Assembly (NCBI RefSeq): GCF_026626635.1
Contig: NZ_JAPNKA010000001.1
Location: 8,184,001 to 8,248,000 of the forward strand
Direction: 5' to 3'
Length of the DNA stretch: 64,000 nt
From: Archangium lansingense
GTDB taxonomy: Bacteria > Myxococcota > Myxococcia > Myxococcales > Myxococcaceae
Positions 43,647 through 52,343 of this stretch are shown in pieces; positions within the stretch are counted from its first letter, which is position 1, and each line of letters starts with the position of its first letter. Both the position numbers and the translations under genes were made by a program. The notes under the pieces were generated by a model. It was given only the letters and a program-made list of their open reading frames with translations. It made no database searches and was not told where the DNA came from.

Positions 43647-44546
43647 ATGAATCGCCACGTTCCGCTGCGCGGCATCATCGGCTACACCCTCACGCCCTTC
43701 CGCACCGACGGGAAGGTGGACCTCGACAAGCTCCAGACGCTCACCGGGCGCATGGTGGACTCGGGCGTCCATGCCATCGCCCCGCTCGGGAGCACGGGCT
43801 GCCTGCCCTACCTGGACGATGAGGAGCGCGAGGCCGTCGCCGAGGCGACCGTGAAAGCCGTGGGAGGCCGCGTCCCAGTGATGGTCGGCGTCTCGAGCCT
43901 CACCACCGAGCGCACCCTCCACCACGCCCGCTTCGCCGAGCGCGTGGGAGCCGATGCCGTGATGATCATCCCCATGAGCTACTGGAAGCTCACCGAGGAG
44001 GAGATCTTCCGGCACTTCGACACGGTGGCCCGAGCCATCTCCCTCCCCATCATGGCCTACAACAACCCGGCCACCGGAGGACTGGACATGACACCGGAGT
44101 TCCTCGCTCGGCTACTGGAGATTCCCAACGTCACCATGGTGAAGGAGAGCACGGGAGACGTCGGGAGGATGCATCGTCTGCGACAGGTGGCGGGTGAGGA
44201 GGTGGCCTTCTTCAACGGCTCCAACCCGCTCGCCCTCGCGGCCTTCGCGGCGGGAGCCCGGGGCTGGTGCACCGCCGCGGCTCACCTCATCCCCGAGCTC
44301 ACCTTGGAGCTGTATCGGCAGGTGGTGGAGAAGGCCAACCTCGTGGAGGCACGCAAGGTGTTCCAGCAGCAGCTCCCACTCCTCCAGTTCATCGTGAAGG
44401 GAGGGCTGCCTCGCACGGTGTCCGCGGGCCTGGAGTTGCTCGGGACGGAGGTGGGGCCCCTACGCGCGCCCCTCCTCCCGCTTCCCAAACCAGAGGTGGA
44501 CGCACTGCGACGCATCCTCGCGTCCGCCCGGCCAACGCCTCCCTGA
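43647..44546 (+). CDS. Dihydrodipicolinate synthase/N-acetylneuraminate lyase family protein
   Basis: 299 residues from the ATG at 43647. TIM-barrel aldolase motifs: GSTGCLPYL (oxyanion/Thr region, ~51), the proton-relay Tyr in AYNNPA (~137), and the Schiff-base Lys in TMVKEST (~164). The family condenses or cleaves pyruvate-containing compounds (DHDPS, NAL, KDG aldolase and others). The GSTGCLP loop (instead of GTTGE) and the absence of other lysine genes argue against the lysine-pathway DapA role. It is co-transcribed with the cupin and probably controlled by the MocR-type regulator. Cytoplasmic. Confidence 0.9.
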   Translation: MNRHVPLRGIIGYTLTPFRTDGKVDLDKLQTLTGRMVDSGVHAIAPLGSTGCLPYLDDEEREAVAEATVKAVGGRVPVMVGVSSLTTERTLHHARFAERVGADAVMIIPMSYWKLTEEEIFRHFDTVARAISLPIMAYNNPATGGLDMTPEFLARLLEIPNVTMVKESTGDVGRMHRLRQVAGEEVAFFNGSNPLALAAFAAGARGWCTAAAHLIPELTLELYRQVVEKANLVEARKVFQQQLPLLQFIVKGGLPRTVSAGLELLGTEVGPLRAPLLPLPKPEVDALRRILASARPTPP

Positions 44547-44621
44547 GCGGCCGGGACAGGCGGGCGAGCCCGTGCGCTCTCCCATTCGCAACCTCGTCCG
44601 GGAGGCGCAGCGCCGTCTCCC

Positions 44622-44960
44622 TCACGGACCCGTGGAGGGCGTGTCGCAGTACGTGTACCGCACCGGAATGGAGCAGCCGGCGAAGGCACAGTTCGGATCC
44701 TGCGCATGCGCCTTGTCCGCGGCGATGATGTCCTGAAGCGCCTTTCCTCCGTCGCAGGGAAGGCAGCTCTCCTCGCGCGCCGGCACGCCTCCACAGCAAC
44801 CACACCCACAGGCGATATAGGAGTCGTCGCAGGTGGTGGGATCCTCCGTCGAGGCATCCACGGGAGCGGGCGACGGCGTGTCCTCCTCATCGGCGTCGGA
44901 CACGGCATGACTCGCACAACCCATCCCTACCGCCAGCATCAGCATGAAGAACATTCGCAT
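44622..44960 (-). CDS. Small Cys-rich lipoprotein
   Basis: 112 residues from the ATG at 44958-44960. A lipoprotein signal ends at the lipobox LAVGMGC (Cys ~15). The mature part has an acidic linker (SDADEEDTPSPAPVDASTED), then a tight cysteine cluster CDDSYIACGCGCCGG...CLPCDGG and two more later cysteines, 10 in ~75 residues. This could bind a metal or be disulphide-rich. There is no recognisable family. The gene is convergent with the DHDPS-family gene. Confidence 0.6.
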   Translation of the reverse strand: MRMFFMLMLAVGMGCASHAVSDADEEDTPSPAPVDASTEDPTTCDDSYIACGCGCCGGVPAREESCLPCDGGKALQDIIAADKAHAQDPNCAFAGCSIPVRYTYCDTPSTGP

Positions 44961-45054
44961 GGGGAGCGAGACTACTCTGCTGCTCCCTGCTTTCCGTTCA
45001 CTCACTTCTCTGAGGGCCTCGCAGATGCGGGGACCGATGAACATCGCGAGCTTT

Positions 45055-45458
45055 CAATCGGCCAGTTCCTGAGAAAACGGAACCGCCTCGCATCCAGTCC
45101 CAAACCCAGAGAAATGGGCGTGGACAAGGACTACGACTTCCTCTCCATGCACCTGGTGGAACATTCGATGAAGAAGAGCGCCCGGCACATGATGCTCATC
45201 TACGGAGAGAACGATCCCTGGTCCTCGGGCGCCTTCGAGGTGAACCCGGCCAACGACTCGGTCGGCTACTTCGTGGCGGGTGGCAATCACGGCGCCTCCC
45301 TCTACACTCTGCCCGCCGCGGAACAGGGCGCGGCGCTGCAGCAGCTCTCCGACTGGATGGGTGTGCCCATCCGGCCCTTCCCGTCCGCGGCGGCGAGCAA
45401 CACGGCGGAGGATGTGCCCGTGGTGAACCCCGTCCTGGAGCGGCGTCACCGCCTCTGA
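45055..45458 (+). pseudogene. C-terminal relic of an S37-type (PS-10) tripeptidyl aminopeptidase
   Basis: About 130 codons. The reading frame shows HLVEHSMKKSARHMMLIYG then ENDPWSSGAFEVN (catalytic Asp region) and YFVAGGNHGASLYTLPAAEQ (catalytic His region). Both belong to the end of serine peptidases of family S37 (prolyl/tripeptidyl aminopeptidase-like, alpha/beta hydrolase fold). No nucleophile Ser motif or signal peptide lies upstream; that sequence is the antisense of the Cys-rich lipoprotein gene. The fragment is therefore a dead tail. Confidence 0.65.
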
Positions 45459-45506
45459 GAGCAACCTCGGGAGGCGAGCGGCTCGCTCGCCTCCCCTGCA
45501 TCGACG

Positions 45507-46412
45507 TCAGCTGAACCGCACCTTCTCGACGAGAAAGTCGAGGAACGCACGCACGCGGGCCGGCAGGTGCCCGCCCTGGCCCAGGAAGACGGCGTGCACG
45601 GCTTCGGTGTCGCCAGGATTGCGCTCCTCCAGCACGGGCAGGAGCCGGCCGGCCGCGATGTCCGCCTGGACCTGGAAGGCCGCGAGCCGTGCCAGGCCCA
45701 GCCCCGCCAGCGCGAGGTTCCGCACCGCCTCCCCGTCGCTCACCTGGGCGTTGCCGACTGGGGGCACGGCGATCGGGCCGCCGCGCTCCTTGAGCGGCCA
45801 GCCCTCCATCGCACGCGCGTAGCCGAAGCCGATCCGGTTGTGCTTCTCCAGCTCTCGGGGAGTCCTGGGCATTCCGAAGCGCTCGAGATAGGCCGGCGCT
45901 CCGACGATGACCATCCGCGTCTCGCCGAGCTTGCGCGCGACGAGCCGTGAGCTCTTCAGCGACCCGGCGCGGATCGCCACATCCGTGCGCGCCTCCACCA
46001 GATCGATCACCTGATCGGTCAACACCATGTCCAGGGAGACCTCCGGGTAGCGAGCCAGGAACTCCGGCGCGAGCGGCAGGAGGAAGTGCGTGCCGAAGGG
46101 CACGTTGGTGTTGACGCGCAACCGGCCGCGCGGGACCTCGCTGGCGGCCGCGCCTCGCTCGACCTCTTCCAGCTCGGCCAGGAGGCGAACGCTGCGCTCA
46201 TAGAACGTGCAGCCCTCGGGCGTGAGCTGTAGGCGCCGAGTCGAACGGTTGAGGAGCCGAGCCCCCAGGCGGCTCTCCAACCGGGCCACCAGCTTGCTCA
46301 CCGCAGACGGCGTCATGCGGAACGCCCGAGCCGCCGCCGAGAAGCCTCCCAGCTCGACGACCCTCACGAACACTTCCATCTCGCCCGAGCGATTGACGTC
46401 CAGTCGTCCCAT
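45507..46412 (-). CDS. LysR-family transcriptional regulator
   Basis: 301 residues, typical length. N-terminal winged helix-turn-helix (MEVFVRVVELGGFSAAARAF then RMTPSAVSKLVARLE, ~12-46), linker helix, and a two-lobed periplasmic-binding-protein-like effector domain (~95-300). It belongs to the subgroup (PcaQ/YafC-like) that keeps a RxTPEG segment after the HTH. It is divergent from the SDR gene at 46513 with a 100-nt gap, so it likely regulates that gene and itself. The effector is unknown. Confidence 0.9.
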   Translation of the reverse strand: MGRLDVNRSGEMEVFVRVVELGGFSAAARAFRMTPSAVSKLVARLESRLGARLLNRSTRRLQLTPEGCTFYERSVRLLAELEEVERGAAASEVPRGRLRVNTNVPFGTHFLLPLAPEFLARYPEVSLDMVLTDQVIDLVEARTDVAIRAGSLKSSRLVARKLGETRMVIVGAPAYLERFGMPRTPRELEKHNRIGFGYARAMEGWPLKERGGPIAVPPVGNAQVSDGEAVRNLALAGLGLARLAAFQVQADIAAGRLLPVLEERNPGDTEAVHAVFLGQGGHLPARVRAFLDFLVEKVRFS

Positions 46413-46512
46413 CGTGAATTCAACTCACAAGTCCTGTGCTTTCAGCAAGTCTACCTCACGAATGCCGGGCCTCCCATATTGGAGCCATCCCTCCCGTTCA
46501 CAGGAGCCCGTC
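46413..46512. promoter_or_regulatory. Divergent promoter region between LysR regulator and SDR gene
   Basis: A 100-nt, relatively A+T-rich gap. It contains CAGGAG before the SDR ATG and several T-N11-A patterns typical of LysR boxes (for example within 46427-46470), but no single convincing operator. Confidence 0.4.
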
Positions 46513-47571
46513 ATGAGCACACAGAAGAAAGTCGCCCTGGTCGTCGGAGCCCAGGGAGTCATCGGCCGAAACCTCGTCGATCACCTGGCAACCCTCGGCG
46601 ATTGGGACGTCATCGGCCTGTCGCGGCGCGGTGGAGCGCCCTCGGGCCGCGTCCGTCATGTGGCGGTGGACCTGCTCGATCGCACTCACTGCCGAGAGAA
46701 GCTGAGCGGCCTCACCCAGGTGACGCACATCTTCTACGCCGCGTACCAGGATCGGCCGACCTGGGCCGAGCTGGTGCCGCCCAACCTCGCCATGCTCGTC
46801 AACGTCGTCGACGCGGTGGAGCCGGTCGCGCGCGGCCTACGGCACATCAGTCTGATGCAGGGCTACAAGGTCTACGGCGCACACCTGGGCCCGTTCAAGA
46901 CGCCCGCCCGCGAGAATGATCCCCACCACATGCCCCCCGAGTTCAACATCGATCAGCAGGCCTTCCTCGAAGAACGGCAGAAGGGCAAGGGCTGGAGCTG
47001 GTCGGCGCTGCGCCCGTCCGTCGTGTGTGGCTTCGCGCTGGGCAACCCCATGAACCTGGCCATGGTGATCGCCGTGTACGCGGCGATCTCGAAGGAGCTC
47101 GGGCTCCCCCTGCGCTTCCCGGGCAAGCCCGGCGCGTACGACAAGCTCATCGAGATGACGGATGCGGGGCTGCTGGCGCGTGCCACCGTCTGGGCTGCCA
47201 CCGACGAGCGATGCGCCAACCAGGCCTTCAACATCAACAACGGGGACCTGTTCCGGTGGAACGAGATGTGGCCGAAGATCGCCCGCTTCTTCGAGCTCGA
47301 GGTGGCGCCTCCCCTGCCGATGTCCCTCGACGTCATCATGGCCGACAAGGAGCCCCTCTGGAATGCCCTGGCCGAGAAGCACGGGCTCGAGCGGCATCCC
47401 TACAAGGACGTGTCCTCCTGGCGCTTCGGCGACTTCGTGTTCGCCTGGGACTATGACGTCATCGCGGATGGCTCGAAGGCGCGCAGATTCGGCTTCCACG
47501 AGTTCGTCGACTCGGAGGAGATGTTCCTCAGGATCTTCGCCGACCTTCGCCGGCGCCGGATCATCCCCTGA
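46513..47571 (+). CDS. NAD(P)-dependent SDR reductase, PRISE / progesterone 5-beta-reductase-like
   Basis: 352 residues from the ATG at 46513 (CAGGAG 7 nt upstream). An extended-SDR Rossmann start VALVVGAQGVIGRNLVDHLA (GxxGxxG variant) is followed by VIGLSRRGG (cofactor-specificity Arg) and LMQGYKVYGAHLGPFKTPAR. The Tyr/Lys-containing GxKxYG region is the atypical active site of PRISE proteins (iridoid synthase/progesterone 5-beta-reductase-like). The C-terminal part has NINNGDLFRWNEMWPKIARF, also seen in this family. Substrate probably an enone or activated C=C; unknown. Its 3' end overlaps the open frame of the kinase on the other strand. Confidence 0.85.
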   Translation: MSTQKKVALVVGAQGVIGRNLVDHLATLGDWDVIGLSRRGGAPSGRVRHVAVDLLDRTHCREKLSGLTQVTHIFYAAYQDRPTWAELVPPNLAMLVNVVDAVEPVARGLRHISLMQGYKVYGAHLGPFKTPARENDPHHMPPEFNIDQQAFLEERQKGKGWSWSALRPSVVCGFALGNPMNLAMVIAVYAAISKELGLPLRFPGKPGAYDKLIEMTDAGLLARATVWAATDERCANQAFNINNGDLFRWNEMWPKIARFFELEVAPPLPMSLDVIMADKEPLWNALAEKHGLERHPYKDVSSWRFGDFVFAWDYDVIADGSKARRFGFHEFVDSEEMFLRIFADLRRRRIIP

Positions 47572-50500
47572 GCCGCTCCGTCGCTCGCGATGAAGGCGGC
47601 CTCGCTCTCGTTCTCGAACTCGCTGCCGATGCGCAGGATCTTCCCGCTGCCATCCCGGGCGTTCACCACGCAGCAGGTGCCGGTCACCCATCCTCGATGG
47701 CACCGGATGCTCAGGGGCTTCACGAAGACGCTGCGCAGCGAGCGCACGTCCACGAGCTGGGAGCGAGGCATGGGCAGCGGCCCCGACCCGAGCACGAGCT
47801 GGTGATCGCGCACCTCCAGCCAGTGGATGTTCACCAAGCTGGCGATGGCCAGATAGGTGAGTCGTCCTTCAGGCCCCGCTGCCTCCCGGAGGAAGGGAGT
47901 CGAGCAACTCCCGGGCCTGCTGGAGGTCCACGGAGTCGGGTCCGGCTCCATCCGGGATGCGACTCGCTCCAGCCTCCTCCGGACCCGCTCCGGACAGCCC
48001 AGGTCCCGGAGCTGGCGGCCCAGGCTCACCGTCGCCCGGAGCTCCAGGAGGAGGGCCCGCTGCCGGTGCGCGAGGGCCCGGGCTCGAAGGAAGCAGCGCA
48101 GCGCCTGGTCCTCCTGGCCCGCCGCCCTCAGCAACTCTCCCCGGATCCGGTGTATCTCGGCCACGTAGTAGCTTCTGCCGAGCGTCTTCACCCTCCCCAG
48201 CGCCTCCTCCACGACTGTCAGTCCTTCCCGCACCTGTCCCAGCATCAGGTGCGCGTCCGCGAGCAGGGCGAGGTAGTTGGCCAGGAGGAGTTTGATCCCC
48301 ATCTCCCGCATCAGCTCCAGACCTTCTCGCAGGGTCTCGAGGCCCTCCTGTGGTTGTCCCGACCTGACCAGGGCCCAGCCCAAGAATCCCTTCGCCATTC
48401 CCATGACGAGACGTTGCGAGTCGCTCGCGCTGAAGGAACTGCTCTCTTGTGCGAACTCCAGGGTTCTCGGCACCTCGTGACTCAACGCGCTGACCGCGGC
48501 CAGGTACATCAGGACATAGCCCTTGAAGGCGGCACGATAGGACCGCGCCCGCATCAGTTCCATCGCCTCGCGGCCGTTCCACCGTGCTTCCCGCGTATGG
48601 CCGAGCAGAGTTCGGGTGAGCGCCAGGAGGAGTCGGGCGTCCAGCCTGGGGTCGAACCAGGTCAACGAGAGCAGGCGCTCGCGCGGCTCGCCCTGGGAGT
48701 CCATGAGTCGCTGCGTTCGCTCAAGAGCTTCCTCTGCCCTGTCAAGCCGCCCCCCGCTCATCAATGCGGACATCCCCTCCATCCGGTGGACCTGGGCGAG
48801 CAGCGCTTCATCGCCCACCTGCTGACTCAGGGCGAGGAGCGATCCTCGCAGCTCCTGCAGGTCCTGAAACCTGCCCCTCGCGCTGAGGATGTTGGTCAGC
48901 CTCGCCGACAGCGCGACGAGCTGCGGACTGGTCTGCCCCATCCGCCGGTAGAGCTCCAGCGCGCGCGAGTAGCTCTGCTCCAACTCCGGAGCATCCACGC
49001 CCTGGAAGCTGAGGATCATGGCGTTGAAGCCATTCAGCAGCTCCAGCTCTTCGATGCGGTGCTCTGGAGTGTCCGGCAGCTCCCGGATCAGCCGCAGGGC
49101 CTGCCTCATGTGAGAGAGTGCTTCCTGGAGGGCAATACGCAAGATGGCGAGTTCCGCGGCCCGCACCCACGCATGGACGGCGAGTGCGAAGTCCCCTGCC
49201 TCCGTGCGGTGGTGGGCGAGCACTTCGGGCCGCGACTCCACCCGCTCGGGGAAGTGCTCCAGCAGGGCCTGGGCGATGCGCCGGTGGTGCTGTCGCCGCA
49301 AGCTGCGTGGCAGGGACTGGTAGGCCACCTCCTGGAGGAGAGCATGCCGAAACTGGTACCCGCCTCCGCGGTCCTCCTCTATTGGGAGTAGCAGCCCCGC
49401 CGAGACGAGCCCCGCGACGTCCTGCCGCAGCGAAACCTCGTCCCGGGCCGAGATGCGCGAGAGCAGGTCCAGGTGGAAGTCGCGTCCCACCACGGCGCAC
49501 AGCTGGGCCAGTGCCTTCATCCGGGGCGGGAGCGCATCCAGTCGGGCCAGCAGCAGCTCGTTCAGGGTGGCGGGGATGGCGGACGGGCGCCCCGAGGGGC
49601 CCTGCTCCAGCACCATGCGCGTCATCTCCTCCATGAAGAGCGGAATGCCATCCGTCTTCGCCACGAGCCGCCGCACCGTCTCCTCCGGCAGTTCCTGGCC
49701 CCGGGCGACCTCGCGCACCAGAACCTCCGCGGGAGCCGCTGGCAATCGCTCGAGCACGAGCCGGTGGAACCAGGGGTACACCGGCCAGGCGGGTGGGTGC
49801 TCGGGGCGGGTGCTGAGCAGGACGAGTATCCGCGCCCCCCCGACGCGCTCGAGCAGCAGGCCGAACAACTCCAGGGTGGAGGAGTCGGCCCAGTGCAGGT
49901 CCTCGACAAGGAGAAGCACTGGCCGCTCCTCCGCCATCCGCAGCAGCAGGGCCCGTAGCGCCTCCAGTCTCCCGCGCTTGCGCTCCCGATGTTGCTCCAG
50001 CACGAGCAGCACGGACTCGGGCCCTTCGGTGATGGGGGGCGCGAGCAGCTCCTCGAGCTGGCGCACGTGCTCCGGCGTCAGACCCAGCCCCAGCAGTCGC
50101 TCCTCCAGCCCACGAGACTCCCGCGACGAGAGACCCTCGGCTCCGAGCTGGAAGAAGCGCCGCAACATCTCCAGGAGTGGATGGAAGGCGCTGTGCTGGA
50201 GTTGAGCCCAACACTGGCAGAGCAGGTGGAGACTGGAGCGCGGAGGCACCCGCTCGCGCAGTTCCTGGAGGAGGCGGGACTTGCCAACACCGGCCTCGCC
50301 GCTGAGCAGCAGGGCTGAGCCCTGCCCGTGCCGCGCCCGCTCCCAGAGCGCCCGCAGTCGCTCCAGCTCGTGCTCGCGCCCCACCAACGGGCTGAGCCCG
50401 CCGGCCCGGAGCGCCCGCTCGAAGCGGTACACCGTCTGGCGCTCGCGCAGCACGCGGTGCAGCTCCAGGCCCTGGCCGCCCGAGAGCCCATCGAAGGTGC

Positions 50501-51995
50501 GGTGGCCGAGCGACTCTGTCTCGAAGGCTCCGCGCACCAGCTTCCAGGTGGTGTCTCCGAGCACCACTGAGCCGGGCCCGCCCTGTCGCGCCAGCCAGGA
50601 GGCGAGCCGTGGGGCCTCGCCCTGGAGGGCGTTGTCGGCGAACACCACGAGGTCCGTGTGCAGGCCCACCATCATGGCGAGCCCGAGCCGCTCCATGTGC
50701 GCGAGCCGCTCCGGAAAGGCCCGGGTGAGGAGGAGGGCCGCACGCACCGCCCGCTCCGAGTCGTCCTCGCGGGCCATGGGGTGTCCGAAGGTGGCGAGCA
50801 CCTCGTTGCCCATGGAAAGGGTGACGGTGCCCTCGTGCTCGCGCAGCAGCTCCGCGCAGAACTGATGGAACCCGGCCTGCAGCTCGCTGGCGTCCTCGGG
50901 GTCGAGTTGCTCGGCGAGGCCCACCAGCCGGCACGACACCAGCGTCACCTGCCGGCGCTGGGGAAGCACGGGCCTGGAGGGCTCGCGCCACGGGCCCAGC
51001 TCTTCCGCCAACTGACGCAGCCGCTCGCGCAGCTCGACGGCGCCACGCAGCCGCCGCTCGGGCTCCTTGGTGAGCAGGGCGTGCACGAGGTGCTCCACCT
51101 CCTCGGGCAACTCTGGGGCCCGCGCGCGCACCGGGGGCACCGGCTCGGGGGACAGCACCCGCTCGCGCAGCTCCCCGAGCGCGAGCGGAAGGTAGGGCAG
51201 CTCGCCGGTGAGCAGCTCGTACAGGATGACACCCGCGGACCAGAGGTCGGTGCGCGCGTCCTGCGCCTCTCCCCGCCATTGCTCCGGTGCCATATACGCG
51301 GGCGTTCCCGCGGTGGGCAGGTCCGGCACGAGCGGGGAGCGGTGGGCCGAGAGGTACGCGAGGCCGAAGTCGAGCAACTTTACCCCGCCCTCGCGTGTGA
51401 GGAGGATGTTGCTGGGCTTGAGATCCCGGTGGATGACGTGGTGCGCGTGGGCATGGGCCAGCCCCGAGGCCACGGCGATCATCAGCTCCAGGGCGCGTTG
51501 CAGGGGCGGCCTCTCCCGCCGCAACAGCGAGGCCAGGGACTCCCCCTCCAGAATCTCCATGACGATGAAGGGGACGGTGGGCTCACAGGGGGCACTGCCC
51601 CTCCACTCGGCCACGTCGAAGACGCGGACGATGTTGTCGTGGTGGAGCCGCGCCACGGCCCGCGCCTCCTGCTTCAGTCGCGCGGAGTGCGACTCCTTGC
51701 CGGGGGTCTCCTGGAGGAGCAGGAACTTGAGCGCCACCGGGCGTTGGAGCTCCTCGTCCCAGGCGCGGAACACCTTGCCCATCGCTCCGCTGCCCAGTTC
51801 CTCGAGGATCTCGAAGCGGCGGCCATCCGGGCCTCCCAGCCGCTCCCCGGGCCCTGGTACCCGGAGCGGCCAGTCGGCGCGGCTCACCGCGCCCAGCAGC
51901 GAGTCTTCGAAGTCCGAGAGGTCCTCTTCGGGGGGCAGGGCGTCATCTTGGAGCAGGTGCTCCAAGGCTCCGCCTGGGATGTGACCCCCTTGCAT
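47451..51995 (-). CDS. Ser/Thr protein kinase with cyclase-like, AAA ATPase and TPR regions (frameshifted C-terminus)
   Basis: 1514 residues from the ATG at 51993-51995 (GGGGAGCGC upstream). Kinase domain ~60-320 with P-loop LGSGAMGKVF, catalytic HRDLKPSN (~188) and DFGLAY (~208). Then a class III cyclase-like domain (~348-510, QVTLVSCRLVGLAEQL, degenerate metal sites), and an AAA/STAND ATPase with Walker A GEAGVGKS (~565) and Walker B LLLVEDLHWAD (~698). TPR-like helices follow (~965-1365). The natural end appears to be ...SVDLQQARELLDSLPPGGSG, stopping at 47869, in another frame. One base is missing near 47945, so the open frame runs on through an unrelated relic and stops at 47451, overlapping the SDR gene by 121 nt. 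Such kinases integrate signalling in myxobacteria. The frameshift may be biological or an assembly error. Confidence 0.85.
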   Translation of the reverse strand: MQGGHIPGGALEHLLQDDALPPEEDLSDFEDSLLGAVSRADWPLRVPGPGERLGGPDGRRFEILEELGSGAMGKVFRAWDEELQRPVALKFLLLQETPGKESHSARLKQEARAVARLHHDNIVRVFDVAEWRGSAPCEPTVPFIVMEILEGESLASLLRRERPPLQRALELMIAVASGLAHAHAHHVIHRDLKPSNILLTREGGVKLLDFGLAYLSAHRSPLVPDLPTAGTPAYMAPEQWRGEAQDARTDLWSAGVILYELLTGELPYLPLALGELRERVLSPEPVPPVRARAPELPEEVEHLVHALLTKEPERRLRGAVELRERLRQLAEELGPWREPSRPVLPQRRQVTLVSCRLVGLAEQLDPEDASELQAGFHQFCAELLREHEGTVTLSMGNEVLATFGHPMAREDDSERAVRAALLLTRAFPERLAHMERLGLAMMVGLHTDLVVFADNALQGEAPRLASWLARQGGPGSVVLGDTTWKLVRGAFETESLGHRTFDGLSGGQGLELHRVLRERQTVYRFERALRAGGLSPLVGREHELERLRALWERARHGQGSALLLSGEAGVGKSRLLQELRERVPPRSSLHLLCQCWAQLQHSAFHPLLEMLRRFFQLGAEGLSSRESRGLEERLLGLGLTPEHVRQLEELLAPPITEGPESVLLVLEQHRERKRGRLEALRALLLRMAEERPVLLLVEDLHWADSSTLELFGLLLERVGGARILVLLSTRPEHPPAWPVYPWFHRLVLERLPAAPAEVLVREVARGQELPEETVRRLVAKTDGIPLFMEEMTRMVLEQGPSGRPSAIPATLNELLLARLDALPPRMKALAQLCAVVGRDFHLDLLSRISARDEVSLRQDVAGLVSAGLLLPIEEDRGGGYQFRHALLQEVAYQSLPRSLRRQHHRRIAQALLEHFPERVESRPEVLAHHRTEAGDFALAVHAWVRAAELAILRIALQEALSHMRQALRLIRELPDTPEHRIEELELLNGFNAMILSFQGVDAPELEQSYSRALELYRRMGQTSPQLVALSARLTNILSARGRFQDLQELRGSLLALSQQVGDEALLAQVHRMEGMSALMSGGRLDRAEEALERTQRLMDSQGEPRERLLSLTWFDPRLDARLLLALTRTLLGHTREARWNGREAMELMRARSYRAAFKGYVLMYLAAVSALSHEVPRTLEFAQESSSFSASDSQRLVMGMAKGFLGWALVRSGQPQEGLETLREGLELMREMGIKLLLANYLALLADAHLMLGQVREGLTVVEEALGRVKTLGRSYYVAEIHRIRGELLRAAGQEDQALRCFLRARALAHRQRALLLELRATVSLGRQLRDLGCPERVRRRLERVASRMEPDPTPWTSSRPGSCSTPFLREAAGPEGRLTYLAIASLVNIHWLEVRDHQLVLGSGPLPMPRSQLVDVRSLRSVFVKPLSIRCHRGWVTGTCCVVNARDGSGKILRIGSEFENESEAAFIASDGAAQGMIRRRRRSAKILRNISSESTNSWKPNLRAFEPSAMTS
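47575..47868 (-). pseudogene. Relic of a separate coding sequence behind the kinase gene
   Basis: In the frame entered after the kinase frameshift the translation reads ASLVNIHWLEVRDHQLVLGS, LVDVRSLRSVFVKPLSI, and RDGSGKILRIGSEFENESEA. This looks like an ordinary folded protein, not a frame shadow, but has no start and an immediate end. It was probably the tail of a neighbouring gene that has been lost. The family is not recognised. Confidence 0.45.
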
Positions 51996-52202
51996 GATGC
52001 GCTCCCCTGTCCCGTGTGGAGACTGTACTCCGTGGATAACCTTCGTCGGGACCGCGGAGCGCGCGAGCGGCCGGGCAATGCAGCGCACGCTCTCCAGTGG
52101 CCACCTCGGGGAGGCGCTCTCGACCAACTGGGGGAGTTCCAGCCGAGCGGAGAGCTGGATGGACGGGAAACGACAGGGATGGGGTGGCGCGTCGGGTCAG
52201 TC

Positions 52203-52341
52203 CCACGGTGCTCACGTCCGCCAGCTTGTCTCTCACCGCCTCGTACAGCACCGTCCCCTCCAGATGCCTCCGCCGGTACGCCCACCTGCACTCCTGAAGT
52301 TCAGAGAAGTCCACCGGCTGGGGAGGAGTGGGGTCGGACAT
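52203..52341 (-). pseudogene. N-terminal relic of an IS91-type transposase
   Basis: From the ATG at 52339-52341 the translation includes WAYRRRHLEGTVLYEAVRDK. This closely resembles the conserved start of IS91-family (rolling-circle, Y2/Y1) transposases, where a RRRxPExTVLYxVV motif precedes the zinc-finger region. Homology ends after ~45 residues; the zinc finger and catalytic Tyr are gone. It begins 2 nt after the stop of the hydrolase gene on the same strand. Confidence 0.5.
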
Positions 52342-52343
52342 GC

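Noticed and set aside
44706..45054. N-terminal extension of the S37 peptidase fragment on the plus strand
   Set aside because: The frame is open but antisense to the Cys-rich lipoprotein gene, and the translation has no peptidase features.
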